Positions 15,378 through 26,974 of a DNA stretch of 64,000 nt are shown piece after piece. A program made the position numbers and the translations under genes. The stretch lies in assembly GCF_008041935.1 (NCBI RefSeq), contig NZ_VKAC01000003.1, forward strand, positions 186,001 to 250,000, read 5' to 3'. The notes under the pieces were generated by a model. It had not been told where the DNA came from and made no database searches. It was given only the letters and a program-made list of their open reading frames with translations. How positions within the stretch are numbered: the stretch's first letter is position 1; each line of letters opens with the position of its first letter. This stretch comes from Quadrisphaera setariae (lineage in GTDB: Bacteria > Actinomycetota > Actinomycetes > Actinomycetales > Quadrisphaeraceae).

Positions 15378-17951
15378 ATGCCGCTACGCACCTCAGGCTC
15401 CCGAGCCCGGCGCGGTGGGGCGAGCGGCCGGCAGCGGCGGCGCGGCACCCCGGCGGGGCGCGCCACCAGGCTGCTGGCGGGCTTCCTCGCCGTCAGCACC
15501 GGCGCCGGCGCGCTCGTGGCGGGCCTCGCCGCGCCCGCCGTCATCGCTGCGGGCAGGACCAGCAACGACGTCGTGGCGTCCCTCGACGCCCTGCCCGCCT
15601 CGCTCGAGCAGCCGACGCTCAGCCAGCAGTCGCGCATCCTCTACGCCGACGGCACGCCGATGGCCACCTTCTACTACGAGAACCGCATCTCGGTGCCCCT
15701 GGCCCAGGTCGCGCCCGTGATGCAGAAGGCGCTCGTCGACATCGAGGACAGCAGGTTCTACGAGCACGGCGGGGTCGACCCGCGCGGCGTGGTCCGCGCG
15801 CTCGTCACCGACCTGGGCGGTGGTGACGAGCAGGGCGCGTCCACCCTCACCCAGCAGTGGATCAAGAACCTCGAGGTGGAGCAGGCGCTGGCCGCACTGC
15901 CGCCGAACGCCACCGCGGAGCAGCGGGCGGAGGTCTTCGACCAGGTCACCGTCAGGTCCGGGCTCGACGGGGTCCTGCGCAAGGTGCGCGAGATGCGCCT
16001 GGCGATCGCCGCGGAGAAGAAGTACTCCAAGCAGCAGATCCTCGAGGACTACCTCAACATCGCGAACTTCGGCGGCGGCCAGTACGGCATCGAGGCCGCC
16101 AGCGAGCACTGGTTCGACGCGCCCGCCTCCCAGCTCGACCTGCCGCAGGCGGCGCTGATGGCGGGCGTCGTGCAGAACCCCACCGGCGACGACCCGGTGC
16201 TCCACCCGCAGGCCGCGCAAGCGCGCCGGGACACGGTGCTGGACCGCATGCTGCAGCTGGGCGACATCACCCAGGCCCAGCACGACGCCGCCGTCGCCGT
16301 CCCGATCGCCGCGATGCTCCACGTGCAGCCGACCCCCGACGGGTGCGCGCAGGCCGGCTCGGCGGCGTACTTCTGCGACGACGTGGTGGGCCAGTTCCTC
16401 GACGACGACGCCTTCGGCGGCACCAGGGACGACCGCCTCGCTGAGCTCTACCGCGGTGGACTGACCATCACCACCACGCTCGACCCGCACGCGCAGCAGG
16501 CGGCGGCGCAGGAGGTCGAGACCGCCGTCCCCGCCGGCGACTCCACCGTGCGCAACAACAAGATCGTGAACGGTCAGGTGGTGCAGCTCCCCGGGACGTC
16601 CGGCGTCGGAGCCGCCATCGTGTCCGTGCAGCCGGGCACCGGAAAGATCATCGCGATGGCCCAGAACCGGACCTACAGCACGGCCGACGACGCACCGCCC
16701 ACGGACACCTCGATCAACTACAGCACCGATTCCAGCGACGGTGGCTCCGGAGGCTTCCAGCCGGGCTCGAACTTCAAGCCGTTCGTGCTGGCGACCTGGC
16801 TCGCGGCCGGCCACTCGCTGTACGACACGGTCGACGGGACGCCGCGCGCCTTCCCGAACAGCAGCTGGCAGTACGGCAGCTGCGAGCCCGCCGGCACGCA
16901 GTACACGGGCAAGCCCTGGGCCCCCAAGAACGCCGGCGACGGCGAGGGGACCTCGTCGATGACGGTGCTGCACGCCACTGCTGACTCCGTCAACACCGGC
17001 TACGCGGCCATGGAGGACCAGCTGCCGCTGTGCGACGTCGCCGCCACCGCGCAGGCCCTCGGCATGCACAAGGCCCAGCCCGACAAGAACAACCCGACCG
17101 GGAAGAAGAGCACCGACCTCACGGTCACGCCGTCCATGACGCTCGGCATCGACAGCGTCTCGCCGCTCACCGTGGCCAGCGCGTACGCGGCGTTCGCCGC
17201 CGAGGGGAAGTACTGCACCCCGACGGCCATCGCCTCCATCACCGGGCCCGACGGCAAGGCGCTGCCGGTACCGGCCTCCACGTGCACGCAGGCGATCCCC
17301 CAGGACGTCGCCGACGGCGTCACGTACGCCCTCCAGCGCGTGCTCACGCAGGGGACGGCGGCCGGCGACGGCCTCGCCGGCGGGCGCGAGGCCGCCGGCA
17401 AGACGGGGACGACGAACAACTCGGTGGCCGCGTGGTTCACCGGGTACACCCCGCAGCTGTCGACGGCGGTGTGGATCGGCGTGCCGAGCGGGAGCATGTC
17501 CGTCAACGGCGCGGTGATCGCCGGGCACCGGTACCCGCAGATGTACGGCGGGACGCTCGCCGCGCCGATGTGGCGGGCGTACACGGACCAGGCCCTGGCG
17601 GGGCAGCCCCAGCAGGACTTCACGGCGCCCCCGCAGAGCGTCATCGGAACTCCGCCCGCACCTCCGGCGCCTTCCGCGTCGGCGGCGGGACCCAGCCAGA
17701 CCGGCGGGGGAGACGGGTCTGGCACTGCACAGACGCCGGGTGCCGACCAGAGCGGGCAGGACGCTCCCGGTGGCCAGACCGGTGGCCAGACCGGTGGCCA
17801 GACCGGTGGCCAGGCCGGTGGCGGTACCGCTCAGCAGGGAGGTGCCGACAAGGCCGCCGGCGGTGGTCAGCCCGCCGGAGACCAGCGCGCCGGTGGGGCC
17901 GGAGCCGCGGGCGACCAGCCCGCACCCGGCGGCGACGCAACCCAGGGCTGA
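15378..17951 (+). CDS. Class A penicillin-binding protein (transglycosylase/transpeptidase)
   Basis: A bifunctional peptidoglycan synthase of 857 residues. A basic cytoplasmic N-terminus precedes one TM helix (LLAGFLAVSTGAGALVAGLAAP). The GT51 domain shows EDSRFYEHGGVD with the catalytic Glu, and GASTLTQQWIKN. The transpeptidase has the SxxK serine in PGSNFKPF, the SVN-type motif (DSVNTGYAAM) and KTGT in AAGKTGTTNNS. The tail after about residue 750 is Gly/Gln/Thr/Pro-rich and includes a 12-bp tandem repeat. TAGCCT (15365-15370) lies 7 nt before ATG, so a leaderless start is likely. Confidence 0.95.
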   Translation: MPLRTSGSRARRGGASGRQRRRGTPAGRATRLLAGFLAVSTGAGALVAGLAAPAVIAAGRTSNDVVASLDALPASLEQPTLSQQSRILYADGTPMATFYYENRISVPLAQVAPVMQKALVDIEDSRFYEHGGVDPRGVVRALVTDLGGGDEQGASTLTQQWIKNLEVEQALAALPPNATAEQRAEVFDQVTVRSGLDGVLRKVREMRLAIAAEKKYSKQQILEDYLNIANFGGGQYGIEAASEHWFDAPASQLDLPQAALMAGVVQNPTGDDPVLHPQAAQARRDTVLDRMLQLGDITQAQHDAAVAVPIAAMLHVQPTPDGCAQAGSAAYFCDDVVGQFLDDDAFGGTRDDRLAELYRGGLTITTTLDPHAQQAAAQEVETAVPAGDSTVRNNKIVNGQVVQLPGTSGVGAAIVSVQPGTGKIIAMAQNRTYSTADDAPPTDTSINYSTDSSDGGSGGFQPGSNFKPFVLATWLAAGHSLYDTVDGTPRAFPNSSWQYGSCEPAGTQYTGKPWAPKNAGDGEGTSSMTVLHATADSVNTGYAAMEDQLPLCDVAATAQALGMHKAQPDKNNPTGKKSTDLTVTPSMTLGIDSVSPLTVASAYAAFAAEGKYCTPTAIASITGPDGKALPVPASTCTQAIPQDVADGVTYALQRVLTQGTAAGDGLAGGREAAGKTGTTNNSVAAWFTGYTPQLSTAVWIGVPSGSMSVNGAVIAGHRYPQMYGGTLAAPMWRAYTDQALAGQPQQDFTAPPQSVIGTPPAPPAPSASAAGPSQTGGGDGSGTAQTPGADQSGQDAPGGQTGGQTGGQTGGQAGGGTAQQGGADKAAGGGQPAGDQRAGGAGAAGDQPAPGGDATQG
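17769..17824 (+). repeat. 12-bp tandem repeat in the PBP tail
   Basis: A unit reading GGTGGCCAGACC is repeated about four times with a final variant, coding for GGQT repeats. It keeps frame and lengthens a disordered extracellular tail, so copy number could vary between strains. Confidence 0.75.
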
Positions 17952-17968
17952 CCTCCGACCCCACAGTC

Positions 17969-18080
17969 CGCACTTTCCGCGGCACGTGCGATAACGCCCC
18001 CTCTCTTGTCGCACGTGCCGCGGAAAGTGCGACAAGGGGGTTCTCCTTCTCGCACTTTCCGCGGAAAGTGCGAGGAGGAG
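17969..18080. repeat. Cluster of three GCACTT/CCGCGG-family palindromes
   Basis: Copies lie at 17969-17990 (short arms CGCAC/GTGCG), 18005-18036 (10-base arms with outer stem CTTGTC) and 18043-18080 (15-base arms with one G-T pair, outer stem CTCCTTCT). All have central CCGCGG. They fill the convergent spacer between the PBP gene and pepN, next to the stronger hairpin at 18079-18136. Confidence 0.75.
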
Positions 18081-18136
18081 GACGAACGGCAGGGCCCTTC
18101 CTCGCGGGTGCGAGGAAGGGCCCTGCCGTTCGTCCT
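18079..18136. terminator. Perfect 27-bp hairpin between PBP gene and pepN
   Basis: Arms 18079-18105 and 18110-18136 are fully complementary around the loop GGGT. It lies 7 bp from the pepN stop codon, between convergent genes, and is expected to terminate both transcripts. Confidence 0.85.
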
Positions 18137-18142
18137 GCGCCG

Positions 18143-20782
<2,640 letters not shown>

Positions 20783-20903
20783 GCCCTGCTGGTGGTCCGC
20801 CGGCTGCCCGGCGCCGTCTTCGTGGTGGCTGGTCCGCACCCCTGTGATGCTGCCACGCAGGGGGGCCGGGCAGAGGAGCCGGGCCAGTGGTGTTATCGGT
20901 GGC

Positions 20904-21548
20904 ATGACTGACGCAGCGCAGAGCGCCTCGAAGAGCCCCGTCGACTTCTGGTTCGACCCCATCTGCCCGTGGGCGTGGATGACGTCCCGCTGGATCCTCG
21001 AGGCCGCGAAGGTCCGCGACATCGACGTCACCTTCCGGGTGATGAGCCTGGCGGTGCTCAACGACGGGCGCGACCTGCCCGAGGAGTACGCCGAGATGAT
21101 GAAGAAGGCGTGGGGCCCGGTGCGCGTGGTGACCGCCGCGAAGGAGCTGCACGGCCAGGAGGTCGTCGAGCCGCTCTACACGGCCATCGGCACCCGCATC
21201 CACCCCGGCGGCGAGAAGGACTTCCACGCCGCGGTGGTCGGCGGGCTCGCCGACGCGGGCCTGCCGGCGGACCTCGTCCGCTTCGCTGACAGCACCGAGT
21301 ACGACGACGCCCTCAAGGCCTCGCACCACGAGGCGATCAGCCGCGTCGGGGACGACGTCGGCACCCCGGTCATCGGGGTGGCCGGGAAGGACGGCGAGCA
21401 GGGTCCGGCGTTCTTCGGCCCCGTCATCACCCCCGCCCCCAAGGGCGAGGAGGCCGGGAGGCTGTGGGACGGCGTCACCGCCGTGGCCGCCTACCCGGGC
21501 TTCTACGAGCTGAAGCGCACCCGCGCCCAGGGGCCGGTCTTCGACTGA
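20904..21548 (+). CDS. DsbA-fold protein, mycothiol-dependent nitroreductase (Rv2466c) family
   Basis: This 214-residue thioredoxin-fold protein has an inserted helical domain. The N-terminus [19 protein letters not shown] matches the Rv2466c group, which uses mycothiol to reduce electrophiles or nitro compounds. The active-site motif here reads CPWA rather than CPWC: the second cysteine is replaced by alanine, which suggests a monothiol mechanism with mycothiol. GTPVIGVAG holds the cis-proline loop. TATCGG lies just upstream of the ATG and may be part of a leaderless promoter. It lies divergently from pepN. Confidence 0.85.
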   Translation: MTDAAQSASKSPVDFWFDPICPWAWMTSRWILEAAKVRDIDVTFRVMSLAVLNDGRDLPEEYAEMMKKAWGPVRVVTAAKELHGQEVVEPLYTAIGTRIHPGGEKDFHAAVVGGLADAGLPADLVRFADSTEYDDALKASHHEAISRVGDDVGTPVIGVAGKDGEQGPAFFGPVITPAPKGEEAGRLWDGVTAVAAYPGFYELKRTRAQGPVFD

Positions 21549-21565
21549 CCCGCCCTTCCCGACCC

Positions 21566-21616
21566 TGGTCATGGGCGGTCGGCCACCTCGCCCGAGTGGC
21601 CGATCGCCCATGATCA
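21566..21616. terminator. Hairpin, TGATCATGGG family, copy 1
   Basis: Arms 21566-21586 and 21596-21616 (21 bases, two G-T pairs) close a nine-base loop. It lies after the DsbA-fold gene and 24 bp before rpiB. The outer word TGATCATGGG is shared with 12345-12479 and 26975-27017. Confidence 0.8.
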
Positions 21617-21640
21617 CACGGGAGTGGGAGGATCGGCGCC

Positions 21641-22114
21641 GTGCGCGTCCACATCGCCAGCGACCACGCCGCCTTCGAGCTCAAGCAGCACCTGGTGCAG
21701 CACCTGAGCGCCACGGAGCACGAGGTGGTCGACCACGGCCCAGCGGCCTACGACGCCCTCGACGACTACCCCGACTTCTGCATCCCCGCCGCTCTCGGCG
21801 TCCGCGCTGACGTCCGCGCCGGCGTTCCCGCGCTCGGCATCGTCCTGGGCGGCTCCGGCAACGGCGAGCAGCTGGCCGCCAACCGCGTCCCCGGCATCCG
21901 CGCGGCGCTCGCGTGGAGCCTCGAGACCGCGCAGCTGGCCCGCCAGCACAACGACGCGCACATCGTCAGCGTGGGCGCGCGCATGCACTCCCTCGAGGAC
22001 GCCACCGCCATCGTCGACGCGTTCCTCGCCACGCCCTTCAGCGGCGACGAGCGCCACCAGCGCCGCCTCGACCTCATGACCGCCTGGGAGGCCGAGCACC
22101 TCACGGAGCGCTGA
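21641..22114 (+). CDS. rpiB: Ribose-5-phosphate isomerase B
   Basis: A sugar-phosphate isomerase of 157 residues that interconverts ribose-5-phosphate and ribulose-5-phosphate in the pentose phosphate pathway. MRVHIASDHAAFELK is the RpiB N-terminus with the substrate-binding Asp-His; GIVLGGSGNGEQLAANRVPGIRAAL is the anion-hole loop with SGNG; NDAHIVSVGARM carries conserved Asn and Arg. The motif GGSGNGE, without the proton-transferring cysteine of the E. coli-like enzymes, is the actinobacterial form that uses a Glu. GTG 21641 is the start. Confidence 0.95.
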   Translation: MRVHIASDHAAFELKQHLVQHLSATEHEVVDHGPAAYDALDDYPDFCIPAALGVRADVRAGVPALGIVLGGSGNGEQLAANRVPGIRAALAWSLETAQLARQHNDAHIVSVGARMHSLEDATAIVDAFLATPFSGDERHQRRLDLMTAWEAEHLTER

Positions 22115-22147
22115 CCGGGCGCTGACCGGGCGCTGACCCGGCGCTGA
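22109..22147. repeat. Direct repeat of GCGCTGACCGG after rpiB
   Basis: The word GCTGACC(G/C)GGC is repeated three times with a degenerate fourth (CGCTGATCG) from the rpiB stop codon into the spacer, with a spacing of about 11-12 bp. It is short and may be replication slippage; no function is clear. Confidence 0.5.
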
Positions 22148-22186
22148 TCGCGCGCGATCGGTCCGAGGGGGGCAGGCTCTCTCCTC

Positions 22187-23152
22187 GTGCCTGAAGGTCA
22201 CACCCTCCACCGCCTCGCCCGGTCCGTGCGCGACGCCTTCGGCGGACGCGTCGTCGAGGCGAGCAGCCCGCAGGGCCGCTTCGCCGACGGCGCCGCCCTG
22301 CTCGACGGCCACCGCGTGGTGCGCTCCGACGCCGTCGGCAAGCACCTCCTCGTGGGGTTCTCACCGGCCGCGGCCAGCGCCCGCCGGGAGCCGCAGCGAT
22401 GGCTGCACGTGCACCTGGGCCTCTACGGCAAGGTCTTCTTCGGCGCTGCTGACGCTGGTGTCGACGCTGCGGTCGACCGCGGAGAGCGGGACGACGGCGA
22501 GCGCGGCGGCGCGGTCGCCGGGCCTCCGGCCCCCGTCGGCCAGGTGCGGCTGAGGCTCGTCACGCTCGACGCCGCCGAGGGCGCCGGCCCGCTGCGCTGG
22601 GCCGACCTGCGCGGCCCGACGGCCTGCCAGGTCATGGTGCGCCCGGAGGTCGACGCGCTCCGCGCTCGGCTCGGCCCGGACCCGCTGCGCGCCGACGACG
22701 GCCCCGAGCGCTTCGTGGAGCGGGCCGGGCGCTCGCGGGTGACCGTCGGCGCGCTGCTCATGCACCAGGACGTGCTGGCCGGCGTGGGCAACATCTACCG
22801 CGCCGAGGCGCTGTTCCGGGCGGGTGTCGACCCCTTCGCGGCCGGGCGCGACGTCGAGCCGGAGCGGCTGGAGGGCGTCTACGAGGACCTGCGGGTGCTC
22901 ATGCGCGCCGGCGTGCGGTCCGGCCGGATCGTCACCACGCGCCCCGTCGACCGCGGGAAGCGCGACGACGAGGTGGACGGCACGCCCGTGCGCCGCGGCC
23001 AGGCCGGCGCCCACTACGTCTACCGGCGCACGGGCCTGCCGTGCCGGCTGTGCTCCACGCCGGTGTCGACCACCGTGGTGGAGGGCCGCAACCTCTTCTG
23101 GTGCCCGTCGTGCCAGGCGCCCGGCACGCAGGTCTCGCCCTTCGAGGCCTGA
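22187..23152 (+). CDS. nei: Fpg/Nei family DNA glycosylase-AP lyase
   Basis: A base-excision repair enzyme of 321 residues. The N-terminus PEGHTLHRLAR gives the catalytic Pro2 and Glu3. The H2TH segment is GVGNIYRAEALFRAGVDPF. The C-terminal zinc finger is CRLC and, after 16 residues, CPSC. PEGHT, rather than PELPE, points to the Nei (endonuclease VIII) branch that removes oxidised pyrimidines. A charged insert rich in Asp/Glu/Arg near residues 85-110 (DRGERDDGERGG) is unusual. GTG 22187 is forced by the need for Pro2. Confidence 0.93.
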   Translation: MPEGHTLHRLARSVRDAFGGRVVEASSPQGRFADGAALLDGHRVVRSDAVGKHLLVGFSPAAASARREPQRWLHVHLGLYGKVFFGAADAGVDAAVDRGERDDGERGGAVAGPPAPVGQVRLRLVTLDAAEGAGPLRWADLRGPTACQVMVRPEVDALRARLGPDPLRADDGPERFVERAGRSRVTVGALLMHQDVLAGVGNIYRAEALFRAGVDPFAAGRDVEPERLEGVYEDLRVLMRAGVRSGRIVTTRPVDRGKRDDEVDGTPVRRGQAGAHYVYRRTGLPCRLCSTPVSTTVVEGRNLFWCPSCQAPGTQVSPFEA

Positions 23153-23167
23153 CCCTCGGACCCGTCC

Positions 23168-23220
23168 GCGCCCTTCGGCCGCGCCCTTCGGCCGCGCCCT
23201 TCGGCCGAGCCCCTCGGTCG
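23168..23220. repeat. 13-bp tandem repeat GCGCCCTTCGGCC
   Basis: Three near-exact copies plus a diverged fourth (GAGCCCCTCGGTC) begin about 15 bp after the nei stop. The unit is self-complementary in part (GGCC) and may fold. The rest of the 230-bp spacer to the PP2C gene shows only the TAGGGT promoter element. Confidence 0.6.
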
Positions 23221-23382
23221 GCAGCCCCCGGCCCCGCGACGATCATGCACCTCCGCGCCACCTCCTGCCGTGGTCGTCGCGGTGGGGGAGGGCTCCGGCG
23301 AGCGGGGGACGCGGGTGGGGGACGCGCCCGGGAGTCGGCGAACGCCGCAGGGGCGTCGTGCGCCCCTACTAGGGTCGGTGGG

Positions 23383-24516
23383 ATGCGCCTGCGCCTCCAC
23401 CGCGCCGCGCGCTGGTTGGACCGGCGCCGCCGACGTCTGACCCGCCGACTGGCCGCGCGCTTCCGACCCCGCACGATGCCGCGCCAGGCGTGGCTGCTGC
23501 TGTGGCTGACCGCGCTCGCCGTCGTCGTCGCCGTCACCGGCGCCCTCGCGCCGCAGTGGGCCCCGACCAGCGCCATGGTGTTCGTGCTGCTCCTGGGCGG
23601 GTTCTTCCTGCGGATGCGCACGATGGTGCTGCTGTACCTCGTGGCGGCCGCGGGGGCCGCGCTGACCGTGTCGGTGCCCGGGGAGGGCGGCCTGAGCACC
23701 CGCCCGGGAGACCTGGTGCTGCTCGCCGCGACCGCCGTGCTCGTGGCGATCTTCGTGCGCAGCCGCGAGCGCCTGGGCGTGCAGGGCACCCTGGGCGACA
23801 CGATGCTCGTGGACCTGCGTGACAGGCTGCGCAGCCAGGGGCGGGTCCCGCCGCTGCCGCCCCAGTGGCACGTCGAGACGGAGCTGCGGCCGGCGTTCGG
23901 CGACGCGTTCAGCGGCGACTTCGTGGTGGCCACGCGCACCCCGGGCGAGCAGGGGGACCTGCTCGAGGTGGTGCTGGTGGACGTCTCCGGCAAGGGCCAG
24001 GGGGCGGGCACGCGCGCCCTGCTGCTGTCGGGGGCGTTCGGCGGGCTGCTGGGCGCGATGCCGGTGGAGGGCTTCCTGCCCGCCGCCAACGCCTACCTGC
24101 TCCGGCAGGACTGGCCGGAGGGCTTCGCCACGGCCGTGCACCTGGCGGTCGACCTCGGCACGGGGCGCTTCCGCGTGGGCTGCGCGGGACACCCGCCGCC
24201 GGGCACGGGCGGTGCCGGTGAGCCGTGGCGCCTCCTCGACGACGACGGCGGCCCGGCGCTCGGGCTGGTGCCCGACGTCGACTTCCCCGCGGTCCACGGG
24301 CAGCTGCTGCCGGGGCAGGCGCTGTACCTGTGCACGGACGGGATGGTGGAGCTGCCGGGGGAGGACCTGTCGGTGGGCACCGAGACGCTGCTGCGCCTGG
24401 CCGCGGAGGCCGGCCGGTCCGGGTGGCGCGAGGGCGCCGCGGTGCGCCTGGTGGACGCCGCGGCGGTGGAGGAGTCCGACGACAGGGCGCTCGTCCTGGT
24501 GTGGCGCAGCGCCTGA
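23383..24516 (+). CDS. Membrane-anchored PP2C/SpoIIE-type serine/threonine phosphatase
   Basis: This protein is 377 residues. A very basic N-terminus precedes three or four TM helices (about 35-125: AWLLLWLTALAVVVAVTGAL, AMVFVLLLGGFFL, MVLLYLVAAAGAAL, LVLLAATAVLVAIF). The cytoplasmic SpoIIE domain shows AFGDAFSGDFVVA, VLVDVSGKGQGAG (metal-binding Asp, GKG) and LYLCTDGMVEL, matching RsbU/SpoIIE-type phosphatases that often act on anti-sigma-factor antagonists. No partner-switch gene is adjacent. TAGGGT (23370-23375) lies 7 nt before ATG. The gene converges on the MFS gene with an 18-bp gap. Confidence 0.9.
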   Translation: MRLRLHRAARWLDRRRRRLTRRLAARFRPRTMPRQAWLLLWLTALAVVVAVTGALAPQWAPTSAMVFVLLLGGFFLRMRTMVLLYLVAAAGAALTVSVPGEGGLSTRPGDLVLLAATAVLVAIFVRSRERLGVQGTLGDTMLVDLRDRLRSQGRVPPLPPQWHVETELRPAFGDAFSGDFVVATRTPGEQGDLLEVVLVDVSGKGQGAGTRALLLSGAFGGLLGAMPVEGFLPAANAYLLRQDWPEGFATAVHLAVDLGTGRFRVGCAGHPPPGTGGAGEPWRLLDDDGGPALGLVPDVDFPAVHGQLLPGQALYLCTDGMVELPGEDLSVGTETLLRLAAEAGRSGWREGAAVRLVDAAAVEESDDRALVLVWRSA

Positions 24517-24534
24517 GCGCTTGAGACGTCGTCC

Positions 24535-25824
24535 TCAGGCTGTCTCTGGCGCGGACGGTGGGGACGGCGGGGACGACGACGGTGGGGGCAGCAGCGAGCG
24601 CGTGCGGGCCAGCAGGCCCGTGAGCAGCAGCGCCACGAGCGCCGCCCCGCCCGCGAGGAGCACCACCGAGCTCCACCCCCCTGCCGACCACGCAGCTCCC
24701 CCGGCCGTGCCGCCCAGGGACGACCCGACGTAGTAGGCGAACAGGTACGTGGACGCCGCCTGCGCGGTGGCGCGGCCGCCGGCGCCGGCGCGCGCCGCGA
24801 CCCAGCCGCTGGCCACGCCGTGGGCGGCGAAGAACCCTGCGGTGAACACCGCCATCCCCGCCACCACGGCCCACAGCGGCGACGCGGCGGTGGCGGCCAG
24901 CCCGGCGCCCATCACGAGCACCGCCACCGGGACGACGACGCGACGGCCGAGCCCGTCCGCGAGCCGACCGCCCTGCGCCGAGGCGACCGACCCGAGCGCG
25001 TAGACGGTGAAGACCAGTCCTGCGGCGGCCGGCCCCAGAGAGTACGGGGACGCCTCCAGGCGGAAGCCGATGGCGTTCCAGACGGCCACGAAGGAGCCCA
25101 TCAGCGCCAGCGACAGCCCGTACAGCCCCAGCAGAGCGGGATCGGTGACCACGCCGCGCGTGCGCCGCCCGAGCGCCCGCAGCCCCGCCGGTGCCGGGGT
25201 GAAGCGGCGCGAGCGCGGCAGCAGCCACCACACGAGCGCCGCGCAGACCAGGCCCAGCACGGCCACGCCCCCCTGCGCGGCCTTCCACCCGCCCAGCTCC
25301 GCCAGTCCCGACGACAGCAGCCGCCCGAGCATGCCGCCGATGGCGTTGCCGCCGACGTACAGGCCCGTGGCGCGGCCCGCGGCCAGCGGGTGCACCTCCT
25401 CGCGCAGGTAGGCGACGGCGACGGCGGGCAGTCCCGCCAGCGCCAGCCCCTGCACGGCGCGCAGCACCACCAGCCAGTCCCACGTGGGCGCCAGCACCGC
25501 CACCAGCCCCAGGGCGCTGGAGGCCACCAGCGAGGCGTGCACGAGGCGCGTCCGCCCGAACCGCTCCGAGAGCGGGCCGGCCACGAGCAGGCCCACCGCC
25601 AGCGAGGCCGTGGTGGCCGAGACCGCGAGGGTGGCGGCCGCCGGCGTCTGGGAGAAGTCCGACGCCAGCAGGGGCAGCAGCGGCTGCGGGGCGTAGAGCA
25701 GCGCGAACACCGCCACCCCGGCGAGGAACAGCGCCCACGAGGCCCGGCGGAGCCCGTCCGATCCGGGGAGGTACCCCCCGTCGTCGTCGTCCGGTGCAGA
25801 GCCGGCGCCGGGGACGGGGGTCAC
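24535..25824 (-). CDS. MFS transporter (12-TM, YnfM/arabinose-efflux-like)
   Basis: A 429-residue major facilitator. About 12 hydrophobic segments are visible, with the MFS motif A-like loop GPLSERFGRTRLVH between TM2 and TM3, and GGNAIGGMLGRLL in TM5. The C-terminal tail is Ser/Pro-rich. It resembles drug/proton antiporters of the YnfM type, but the substrate is not predictable. TAGCGT on the minus strand (25836-25831) lies 6 nt before the GTG start, so the transcript is probably leaderless. The zinc alcohol dehydrogenase gene is divergent, 89 bp away. Confidence 0.88.
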   Translation of the reverse strand: MTPVPGAGSAPDDDDGGYLPGSDGLRRASWALFLAGVAVFALLYAPQPLLPLLASDFSQTPAAATLAVSATTASLAVGLLVAGPLSERFGRTRLVHASLVASSALGLVAVLAPTWDWLVVLRAVQGLALAGLPAVAVAYLREEVHPLAAGRATGLYVGGNAIGGMLGRLLSSGLAELGGWKAAQGGVAVLGLVCAALVWWLLPRSRRFTPAPAGLRALGRRTRGVVTDPALLGLYGLSLALMGSFVAVWNAIGFRLEASPYSLGPAAAGLVFTVYALGSVASAQGGRLADGLGRRVVVPVAVLVMGAGLAATAASPLWAVVAGMAVFTAGFFAAHGVASGWVAARAGAGGRATAQAASTYLFAYYVGSSLGGTAGGAAWSAGGWSSVVLLAGGAALVALLLTGLLARTRSLLPPPSSSPPSPPSAPETA

Positions 25825-25913
25825 GGCACCACGCTAGGGACCCGTCGTGCACGACCGCGGAGGCGCCCTCAGGATGGACGGGTACCCACCTTCACGACTG
25901 ACGGAGGAGATCC

Positions 25914-26969
25914 GTGCCCACCACCGTGCACGCCCGCAGCACCGCCGGCCCCGGCGAGCCGTTCGAGGCGACCACCATCGAGCGCCGCGACCTCGGCCCG
26001 AAGGACGTCCTCATCGACATCGCCTACGCGGGCATCTGCCACTCCGACATCCACACCGGCCGCGGCGAGTGGGGCGAGACGCTCTTCCCGCTGACCCCCG
26101 GTCACGAGATCGCCGGGACCGTCGCCGAGGTCGGCTCCGAGGTCACCAAGCACGCCGTGGGCGACCGCGTGGGCGTTGGCTGCATGGTCGACTCCTGCCG
26201 CGAGTGCTCCGAGTGCACCGCCGGCCGGGAGCAGAACTGCCAGAAGGGCAACGTCGGCACCTACAACGCCATCGGCAAGGACGGGCGCCCCACCGAGGGC
26301 GGCTACAGCGAGAAGATCGTCGTCGACGAGGGCTTCGTGCTGCGGATCCCCGAGGGCGTCGACCTCGACGTCGCCGCGCCGCTGCTGTGCGCCGGCATCA
26401 CGCTGTACTCCCCGCTGAGCTTCTGGAAGGCCGGCCCGGGCAAGCAGGTCGCCATCGTGGGCATGGGCGGCCTGGGCCACATGGGCGTGAAGATCGCGCA
26501 CGCCATGGGCGCCGAGGTCACCGTGCTCTCCCAGTCGCTGAAGAAGCAGGAGGACGGCCTGCGCCTCGGGGCCGACCACTACGTCGCCACTGGTGACGAG
26601 GGTGCGCTCGAGTCCCTCAGGGGCACGTTCGACCTCATCATCACGACGATCTCCGCCGACGTCGACATCAAGCCCTACATCGCGGCGCTCAAGCCCGAGG
26701 GCGTGCTGTGCACCGTCGGCCTGCCGAGCAAGCCGTTCCAGGTGCCCGCCGGCGCGCTCATCATGGGGCGCAAGAGCCTGGCCGGGTCGAACATCGGCTC
26801 CATCGCCGAGACCCAGGAGATGCTCGACTTCTGCGCCGAGCACCACATCGGCGCCGAGGTCGAGGTCATCAGCGGTGACCAGATCGACGAGGCGTGGGAG
26901 CGCGTCGTGAACTCCGACGTCCGCTACCGCTTCGTCATCGACACGAAGACGCTGGCGCCCTCCGCCTGA
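25914..26969 (+). CDS. Zinc-dependent NAD(P) alcohol dehydrogenase
   Basis: A medium-chain alcohol/aldehyde reductase of 351 residues. The catalytic zinc Cys is in [13 protein letters not shown], with GHEIAGTV next. The structural zinc cysteines lie in [19 protein letters not shown]. The nucleotide fold shows [14 protein letters not shown], the GLGH pattern of the cinnamyl-alcohol dehydrogenase-like (YahK/AdhC) group that prefers NADPH. The GTG start is preceded by GGAGGAG 7 nt upstream, one of the clearest Shine-Dalgarno sites here. It probably reduces aldehydes broadly. Confidence 0.93.
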   Translation: MPTTVHARSTAGPGEPFEATTIERRDLGPKDVLIDIAYAGICHSDIHTGRGEWGETLFPLTPGHEIAGTVAEVGSEVTKHAVGDRVGVGCMVDSCRECSECTAGREQNCQKGNVGTYNAIGKDGRPTEGGYSEKIVVDEGFVLRIPEGVDLDVAAPLLCAGITLYSPLSFWKAGPGKQVAIVGMGGLGHMGVKIAHAMGAEVTVLSQSLKKQEDGLRLGADHYVATGDEGALESLRGTFDLIITTISADVDIKPYIAALKPEGVLCTVGLPSKPFQVPAGALIMGRKSLAGSNIGSIAETQEMLDFCAEHHIGAEVEVISGDQIDEAWERVVNSDVRYRFVIDTKTLAPSA

Positions 26970-26974
26970 GATCC

